Shown here: positions 41,164-45,523 of the stretch, one piece after another
How the letters are laid out: each line of letters begins with the position of its first letter
Numbering within the stretch: position 1 is the first letter of the stretch
Assembly: GCA_900550445.1 (NCBI GenBank)
Contig: URSF01000018.1
Location: 1 to 45,523 of the forward strand
Direction of reading: 5' to 3'
Origin: an uncultured Rhodospirillaceae bacterium
GTDB lineage: Bacteria > Pseudomonadota > Alphaproteobacteria > CAAGCB01 > CAG-977
Length of the DNA: 45,523 bases
Program-made: the position numbers and the translations under genes
The notes under the pieces: generated by a model
Database searches by the model: none
What the model saw: the letters and a program-made list of their open reading frames with translations, nothing else
What the model was told of the DNA's origin: nothing

Positions 41164-41988
41164 ATGTTGGAAGATAAATTTGTTCACGTCAAACGGGAAC
41201 GTAAAAAAGGCAAAGGGCATGGCAACGGCGGCCGTAAACAGCAAAACCATGCGGCCAACGGCGGCTTTTATTCCGAAGGTCACCATAACAGGGACCAGCG
41301 CGACGGCAATTTTTCTTTTGATACGATTCACGGTTTGAAATTAAAGGAAGTCGAATACAAGGTTCCTTCCAAATCGGAACGTGTCGCCAAGCGGGCCGAA
41401 TTCAACGGCGTTCGTGACGAGGAAGGCAACGTCGTTGTCGAAGGGGTGCGCTCCAAGTTTTTAAAAATGCTTGCCAAAGATCACGAAAAAGAACTGGTTG
41501 AACGTTTGGGGCTGACCGAACGCGATATTCAGGGCATGCGCGAAGGTTATACGCCGAACGGCTTTAATGTACATCATAAACTGGCTTTGCACGGCGGCGG
41601 CAAAAACGAATTTTCAAATTTTATTTTAACGCCGCTGTATCCGCACGATCAATGGCACAAGGACGTTATGGACGCGCAGATTTTGGGAATCCGCGAAGGC
41701 GAATCGCGCAAAATCAAAATCCCCTGGACGGACGAAATGATTTATGATCCGAAACAGTTCGGATTTACGAAGGAAAATCAGCCGGTTAAACCGAATTATA
41801 CGTCTAACGTCAACCCGGCGAATTATCCCGACTTGTACAAGCCCGAACATATCAGCGTGGCAAAGCGTCAGAAAGATATGGCTGAATTTTACGCTTCTCT
41901 TGATGCGAAAAAGGCGGAAGGACAGAAAAAGCAGGCGCCGGTTAAAACAGCCCTGTGTCAGATTGTCCGCGACAGACAGCGGGGATAG
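41164..41988 (+). CDS. HNH-like nuclease-domain protein, copy A
   Basis: 274 residues, no signal peptide. The N-terminal 50 are very basic and Gly/His-rich (RERKKGKGHGNGGRK). The core has a His-His/Asn/His arrangement typical of HNH/ENDO VII-superfamily nucleases: H137-H138 in NVHHKL, H143 in HGGG, N152 in EFSNF, H161 and H165 in HDQWH. Its paralogue is at 43303-44040 and all these residues are kept in both. I chose ATG 41164 because it aligns with the paralogue's start; a GTG at 41137 is possible. The ribosome binding site is weak. Nuclease activity is inferred. It could be an effector or toxin, a phage-type enzyme or a domesticated gene. No obvious immunity gene adjoins. Confidence 0.65.
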   Translation: MLEDKFVHVKRERKKGKGHGNGGRKQQNHAANGGFYSEGHHNRDQRDGNFSFDTIHGLKLKEVEYKVPSKSERVAKRAEFNGVRDEEGNVVVEGVRSKFLKMLAKDHEKELVERLGLTERDIQGMREGYTPNGFNVHHKLALHGGGKNEFSNFILTPLYPHDQWHKDVMDAQILGIREGESRKIKIPWTDEMIYDPKQFGFTKENQPVKPNYTSNVNPANYPDLYKPEHISVAKRQKDMAEFYASLDAKKAEGQKKQAPVKTALCQIVRDRQRG

Positions 41989-42004
41989 AAGCACTGTTTG
42001 CATA

Positions 42005-42040
42005 AAGCGCGGGGGTCTGTGGGGTTCCCGCGCTTTTTTT
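42005..42040 (+). terminator. rho-independent terminator
   Basis: AAGCGCGGG (42005-42013) pairs with CCCGCGCTT (42027-42035), with a T-run to 42040. It ends the copy A gene. Confidence 0.8.
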
Positions 42041-42058
42041 ATTTTATTCAATTTTAAA

Positions 42059-43225
42059 ATGTCTGATATACGGCGCAATATCACTTTATTTAGATGGGAT
42101 CATTTTTTCAGCGGCATGTGGCCGATGACTGCGGTTCTGGCTGTTTATTTTCAAGAGATTACCCATTCATATGCCGCGGCAATGTCGGTATTTTCTTTGT
42201 GCAGTTTGTTTCAGGCCGTATTAGAAGTGCCGACGGGAATTTTTTCCGATAAAATCGGACGCCGCCAGACGCTGGTTTTGTCTGCGGTTTCTTTGATCGT
42301 TTGTCTGACGGCCTGGGCGGCGGCGGGGCAGTTCGGTTGTACCGCATTTCTGTTTGCGGGGGCTTTGTTTTGGGGAATCAGTGACGCGCTGATGTCCGGA
42401 ACTCTTGATGCGCTGATGTTTGAAACGGCTGAAGAATTAAATCAAAAACAAAATTTCGACCTGATCTATGCCTCCAGCCGGCTGTATAATCAGGCGGGCC
42501 TTTTTGTCGGCGTTCTTTTGGGAACGGGAATTATGTATTTTTGGCCTTTGCAGATATTAGCCTGGGCGTCAATTTTTCCGATGACAGGTCAGCTTGTCAT
42601 TGCCTTATTTTATGTTAATCCCAAAAAAGAAACAACAGAACCGGTTGCGTCGGCGGTTCATTTTAAGCAGGCCTGTATCGAGCTGTGGAAAAATAAAAAA
42701 CTGCGTTTATTTAGCTTGATTGAAATTTTGGATTCGTCAATCAATATGACAATACACAGATTTGAAGGATTGTATTTTGAAAATCTGATTGCGGTATGGC
42801 TGATTAATATCGTACGTGCAGGCAAGCAGCTGGCCGGTATGATCAGTTATGCCATGGTTGCGCATTTACGCCGTTTCAGTTCATTGAAACTGCTGCGGGT
42901 TTCTGTCGGTGCCGGTATTGTCCTGCAAACGGCGGCATTAACAATCAATAATATATTTTCCGTTGTTTTAATGCCTTTGGCAAATCTGTTTTTCGGCATA
43001 ACGACGACAGCCAAAACAGAATTGCTGCAAAAAGAATATCCCCGTCGTCATCGGGCTACGGCAGGTTCCGTTCTTTCTTTGTTAACAGCTGTTTTTCAGG
43101 CGGGTCTTTATTATTTTATCGGTTTTTTGGCCGATATTTGGGACGTTCGTACCGCTTTGTTCTGTGTCGTTTGGTGCCAATTAAGCGTGATTTGGCTGGG
43201 GAAACGCGCGGAAAAAAGAAAATAA
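42059..43225 (+). CDS. MFS transporter
   Basis: 388 residues with about 11-12 membrane helices. The helix 2-3 loop has LEVPTGIFSDKIGRRQTLV, the MFS motif A (G-x-x-x-D-+-x-G-R-+). The N-terminus MSDIRRNITLFRWDHFFSGMWPMTAVLAVYF begins close to helix 1. The start at 42059 has no ribosome binding site; the frame is open further upstream, but that part overlaps the copy A gene and is not coding. It is probably an exporter, since VPTGIFSD is common in drug-efflux-like members. It sits between two HNH-like paralogues on the same strand. A functional link is possible but unproven. Confidence 0.8.
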   Translation: MSDIRRNITLFRWDHFFSGMWPMTAVLAVYFQEITHSYAAAMSVFSLCSLFQAVLEVPTGIFSDKIGRRQTLVLSAVSLIVCLTAWAAAGQFGCTAFLFAGALFWGISDALMSGTLDALMFETAEELNQKQNFDLIYASSRLYNQAGLFVGVLLGTGIMYFWPLQILAWASIFPMTGQLVIALFYVNPKKETTEPVASAVHFKQACIELWKNKKLRLFSLIEILDSSINMTIHRFEGLYFENLIAVWLINIVRAGKQLAGMISYAMVAHLRRFSSLKLLRVSVGAGIVLQTAALTINNIFSVVLMPLANLFFGITTTAKTELLQKEYPRRHRATAGSVLSLLTAVFQAGLYYFIGFLADIWDVRTALFCVVWCQLSVIWLGKRAEKRK

Positions 43226-43234
43226 AAATTTTTG

Positions 43235-43264
43235 TTGATTTTTTTGTCTATTTTCTCGTACACT
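43235..43264 (+). promoter_or_regulatory. promoter of HNH copy B
   Basis: TTGATT (43235-43240), 18 bases, TACACT (43259-43264). The leader is about 31 bases. The run TGTTGATTTTTTTG also occurs upstream of copy A. Confidence 0.5.
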
Positions 43265-43302
43265 TTTCTTAAGGCTTTTAATCGCTGTAAAGGAGTATGG
43301 AG

Positions 43303-44040
43303 ATGATCCCCGAATATAAATTGGTTCACGCAAAACGCAGTCATAAGGGCGGCAAGTCAGGAACGAAAGTTTCTTATAATGCGGAACAGCGTGCCGGTCG
43401 GTTTAATTTTGACACGATTCACGGCATGAAACTGAAAAAGGTTGTCTATCATGTTCCGTCCAGCGATGAACGCAAAGCCAAGCGCGCGGAATTTCAGGGA
43501 CATGACGGCAAAGAAGGCATGCGTTCCAAGTTTTTGAAAATGCTTGCCAAAGATCATGAAAAACAGCTGCGCGACCAGTTAGGCTTTACGGACGCCGAAA
43601 TTAATTTAATGAAACAGGGCCGTTCCGTTCCCGGTTATAACGTGCATCATAAACTGCCTTTGCACGGCGGCGGCAAAAACGAATTTTCAAATTTTATTTT
43701 AACGCCGCTGTATCCGCACGACCAATGGCATCATGACGTGCTGGATCCGCAGATTGCCGACTGCATGGGAACGGGACAGTCCAAAGAAGTCATGCTGCCC
43801 TGGACGGACGCGATGATTTACGATCCGAAACAATTCGGGTTTACAAAGGATAATGCCCAAGTACAGCCGAATTATGCTTCCCGTGTCAATCCGAATAATT
43901 ACCCGAAAATTTATACGGCCGAACAGGTGGCCGATACGGCTAATCGCAAAAAGGAACTGGCGAAGTTTGCGCCTCCCGTTCAGAACGGTGGCCGGAAAAA
44001 TGTTGCTCTGGCTGTATTAAACGTGGCAAAACAGCGCTGA
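43303..44040 (+). CDS. HNH-like nuclease-domain protein, copy B
   Basis: 245 residues, no signal peptide. It is a paralogue of copy A. The shared blocks are FDTIHGMKLKKVVYHVPS, RSKFLKMLAKDHEKQL, the nuclease-like core (H115-H116 in NVHHKL, H121, N130, H139, H143) and PWTDAMIYDPKQFGFTK. It lacks copy A's long Gly/His-rich extension. AAAGGAG is 7 bases before ATG 43303; the ATG at 43297 overlaps that site. The core DNA has a 63-base stretch identical to copy A including third codon positions, although the flanks are diverged. That points to recent gene conversion. It has its own promoter and terminator. Target and role unknown. Confidence 0.65.
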   Translation: MIPEYKLVHAKRSHKGGKSGTKVSYNAEQRAGRFNFDTIHGMKLKKVVYHVPSSDERKAKRAEFQGHDGKEGMRSKFLKMLAKDHEKQLRDQLGFTDAEINLMKQGRSVPGYNVHHKLPLHGGGKNEFSNFILTPLYPHDQWHHDVLDPQIADCMGTGQSKEVMLPWTDAMIYDPKQFGFTKDNAQVQPNYASRVNPNNYPKIYTAEQVADTANRKKELAKFAPPVQNGGRKNVALAVLNVAKQR

Positions 44041-44045
44041 TAAAC

Positions 44046-44072
44046 AAAAAAACGGCTGAAAAGCCGTTTTTT
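44046..44072 (+). terminator. terminator of HNH copy B
   Basis: AAAAAACGGCT (44047-44057), loop GAAA, AGCCGTTTTTT (44062-44072). Confidence 0.85.
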
Positions 44073-44126
44073 ATATAAGGATTCCTTTTATCGGCAGCAG
44101 TGGATAACACCAGGGCAGCTGTTATG

Positions 44127-44155
44127 AAAACCCCCGCGCGTAACGCGGGGGTCTT
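44127..44155 (-). terminator. terminator of the broken cysteine-rich gene
   Basis: ACCCCCGCG (44130-44138), loop CGTAA, CGCGGGGGT (44144-44152). It lies about 20 bases past the ancestral stop at 44175 on the minus strand. Confidence 0.7.
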
Positions 44156-44310
44156 TCTTTCAGGTATAGGAAAATCAGAAAGCGATATTGGATCCGGATT
44201 TTCTACAATGGCTTCCCTGAATGCCGTCGTTTCCGCCGTTAATGTCCGTGATAAAGGAATATCCGGAGGAACAAATTTGACAGCCGTATCCTCCGACATA
44301 TTTATATCCG

Positions 44311-45180
44311 TCAGTGCATCGTGCAGCCGGAAGCTCCCGCGTTAGAGGTTGATCCGGTCGGACAGCTGGTGCAGCTTGATGCCCCAGTCCCGGAATAAGT
44401 TCCCGCCGGACATGTCTGACAGCCGGTTACTTTTCCGCCCGCGGAATAAGTTCCCGGAGCGCATTGAGCGCAGCCGTTAATCGCGGCGGCATAGAAATGT
44501 CCCCCACCGCAGCTGACGGCTTCTTTTTCGCATTTTTTCTGGGTCGTCAGTTTGTATCCCGATGCGCAGGTAATGCAGTACGTAGAGGCCGTGCAGGAAA
44601 TGCAATTTTCCGGGCAGGGGAAGGAAGTAACGCAGTATCCCGATCCGGAATCAAAGCTGTATCCGCTTTTACAGGACAGGCATTGTTTGCCGGTACAGGC
44701 TGAACACCCCTTAAAGTATGTTATTTCATCACATTTTTGGCAGAAACTGCCGGACGACAGATAATATCCCATGTTGCAGACAAAAGCCGGGCCGCCGCAT
44801 ATATAGTCATCGTACGAACAGCCGTTGATTTCTTTCCAGGTTTGCGAACCGTCGCAGACAGCATTGTCTGGACAAGGCAGACAGCCGCCGCCAAAATAGT
44901 CCAAATATTGTCCGGCAGGACAGATCCCGTCATATTTGCAGCCGCCCTGTCCGTCTGAAACGTAATTTGCGCCGTAACGTGACGAACAGCCGCAGTCTTC
45001 TCCTTCAGCGCAGGGGACGCCCTTGCAGGCCGTATAATTGCGTCTGTTTCCCGGCGCCGGTTCAAAAGCAAAATATTGCGGGCACCCGCACGATCCGGAA
45101 CCGTCTGATACTGACATGGACGAATTGTACGTTTCTTTGCACCCGCAGTTTTCCCGCTGGGACAGGGCGAACAGGAACAA
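44311..45180 (-). CDS. open C-terminal segment of the broken cysteine-rich gene
   Basis: The longest uninterrupted frame within 44175-45409, about 280 residues with some 40 cysteines in CxxC and CPAGTYS..G modules. It begins only because the frame is open: the TTG at 45180 has no ribosome binding site and lacks a signal peptide. It stops prematurely at 44311 (GASGCTMH). It is part of the pseudogene entry, not an independent gene. Confidence 0.5.
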   Translation of the reverse strand: MFLFALSQRENCGCKETYNSSMSVSDGSGSCGCPQYFAFEPAPGNRRNYTACKGVPCAEGEDCGCSSRYGANYVSDGQGGCKYDGICPAGQYLDYFGGGCLPCPDNAVCDGSQTWKEINGCSYDDYICGGPAFVCNMGYYLSSGSFCQKCDEITYFKGCSACTGKQCLSCKSGYSFDSGSGYCVTSFPCPENCISCTASTYCITCASGYKLTTQKKCEKEAVSCGGGHFYAAAINGCAQCAPGTYSAGGKVTGCQTCPAGTYSGTGASSCTSCPTGSTSNAGASGCTMH

Positions 45181-45398
45181 GATGATTCGTTAAAATACTG
45201 TCCGGCGGAACAGGCGGTAACGGTACAGCTCGTTTTAGACTGGCTGCCGTTGATCTGCTGCAACGTCGTTGAATTATAGGCGCTTCCGCGCCCCAGCTTG
45301 ACGGCTTTGGCAATTTTAAAACTGCTTGCGGAATTAAAAAAATCCGCGGCGCCCGCTCTTATCGGAACGGCACAGCAGATCAGAAAAAAAGAAATCAT
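44721..45398 (-). CDS. open N-terminal segment of the broken cysteine-rich gene
   Basis: From ATG 45396-45398 it gives MISFFLICCAVPIRAGA, a signal peptide lacking its basic start, then AKAVKLGRGSAYN and a cysteine module up to CPSGK (about residue 83). Beyond 45149 it is out of frame with the family and codes Arg-rich sequence until 44721. Only 45153-45398 is meaningful. It is part of the pseudogene entry. Confidence 0.4.
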   Translation of the reverse strand: MISFFLICCAVPIRAGAADFFNSASSFKIAKAVKLGRGSAYNSTTLQQINGSQSKTSCTVTACSAGQYFNESSCSCSPCPSGKTAGAKKRTIRPCQYQTVPDRAGARNILLLNRRRETDAIIRPARASPALKEKTAAVRHVTAQITFQTDRAAANMTGSVLPDNIWTILAAAVCLVQTMLSATVRKPGKKSTAVRTMTIYAAARLLSATWDIICRPAVSAKNVMK

Positions 45399-45450
45399 AA
45401 TTTTTTCATAATACCCTCCATAATAAGTAAAACATTTCTATTATTTGTAG

Positions 45451-45472
45451 AAAAAGAGATTAATCTCTTTTT
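45451..45472. terminator. AT-rich palindrome with T-run
   Basis: AAAAAGAGATT followed by its perfect complement AATCTCTTTTT, then more T on the plus strand. It may terminate a transcript coming from outside the window or shield the cysteine-rich gene's promoter region. Confidence 0.4.
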
Positions 45473-45488
45473 TTAACGTTTTCAATTA

Positions 45489-45523
45489 TCTTTCATAATA
45501 TACAGTGGTGATATTATGAAAGA
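45489..45523. repeat. 13-bp inverted repeat touching the right edge
   Basis: TCTTTCATAATAT (45489-45501), 9 bases ACAGTGGTG, ATATTATGAAAGA (45511-45523). The arms are perfect and the right arm ends exactly at the window end, so the repeat may be longer. The spacing of 9 is like CIRCE but the sequence is unrelated. It lies upstream of the minus-strand cysteine-rich gene, and the word ATATACAGT is shared with the 22-bp repeats at 511-554. Confidence 0.55.

Larger units (their letters stand above)
44175..45409 (-). pseudogene. large cysteine-rich secreted protein broken by three indels
   Basis: Relative of the protein at 843-2021: the same AKAVKLGRG[NS]AY after the signal peptide, the same CPAGTYS/CPTGSTSNAG modules and the same C-terminus GGNDGIQGSHC. 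One gene is recovered only after three corrections. (1) The ribosome binding site GGAGGG belongs to ATG 45407-45409, but six A then lead to a stop; seven A would read MKKIMISFFLICC, a proper signal peptide. (2) At 45149-45152 four A (minus strand) should be five to read CPSGKNCGCKET. (3) At about 44316-44322 ACGATGC lacks two bases relative to ACGATTTGC in the intact paralogue. After repair the frame runs to TGA at 44175-44177. Phase variation, decay or sequencing error are all possible. Confidence 0.7.

Noticed and set aside
41744..42058. Upstream extension of the MFS frame
   Set aside because: Out of frame within HNH copy A, with an Arg/Ser-rich composition unlike a transporter. The terminator at 42005-42040 lies inside it.
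45516..45523. ATG AAA at the right edge as the start of a plus-strand gene
   Set aside because: It is the arm of the inverted repeat, has no good ribosome binding site, and only eight bases are available.
1..45523. CRISPR array, rRNA operon, prophage or complete insertion sequence
   Set aside because: No regularly spaced repeats, rRNA signatures, phage structural genes or DDE transposase were found.

Overview
The window reads as chromosomal DNA of a motile, Gram-negative alphaproteobacterium. The main evidence is FliX (34152-34589), which is restricted to Alphaproteobacteria. It is divergent from flgI, whose upstream region holds a near-consensus sigma-54 promoter. Supporting evidence is a DksA with one cysteine instead of a four-cysteine zinc finger, the maf / RNase E-G / yacG cluster, an AapJ-like binding protein and a CIRCE-controlled groESL. 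A reverse rubrerythrin suggests an anaerobic or microaerophilic life. A host-associated (gut) lineage is inference only.

Layout. 1-2419: a twice-repeated minus-strand module of a small secreted protein ending in a Cys-Cys-Cys motif plus a large cysteine-rich secreted protein, with one copy cut by the left edge. 2505-5130: rpmB, a YqhD-like alcohol dehydrogenase behind two palindromic operators, a GNAT acetyltransferase, tRNA-Gln and tRNA-Arg. 5131-7295: a partial duplicate of the tRNA-Arg 3' end, a non-coding stretch with a strong hairpin, an ankyrin protein and an IS1 InsA-like DNA-binding protein. 7375-13021: a tripartite RND efflux operon. 13050-15877: nucleoside phosphorylase and MerR regulator, an orphan LuxR-type HTH protein and reverse rubrerythrin. 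15881-20296: a minus-strand operon of a periplasmic binding protein, a MuiA-type protein and a GT-C-like membrane protein. 20403-26636: MlaC-like protein, a hypothetical, groES-groEL, a DMT-like transporter, RNase D and cold-shock protein.

26740-27402 is another cysteine-rich secreted protein. 27428-34589 is a flagellar locus: flgI-flgJ-flgN-flgK-flgL on the minus strand, fliX divergent. Its FlgL is about twice the usual size because of a tandem-repeat insert. dksA, maf, an RNase E/G relative, yacG and tRNA-Phe follow, then a cyclophilin-like protein, two tandem DHH phosphoesterases, a lipoprotein and pyridoxal kinase. 41164-44040 holds two paralogous HNH-like proteins bracketing an MFS transporter. 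The right end (44175-45409) is a frameshifted relative of the cysteine-rich protein at 843-2021, beside a 13-bp inverted repeat that reaches the window edge.

The most unusual parts are: (i) the cysteine-rich secreted family, with repeated two-gene organisation, a shared A-[KR]-AVKLG motif after the signal peptide, tandem 22-bp repeats upstream of one copy and a copy broken by three small indels; (ii) the HNH-MFS-HNH arrangement with a 63-nt identical core between otherwise divergent paralogues; (iii) FlgL with four to five internal repeats. I saw no rRNA genes, CRISPR array, prophage or complete insertion sequence.
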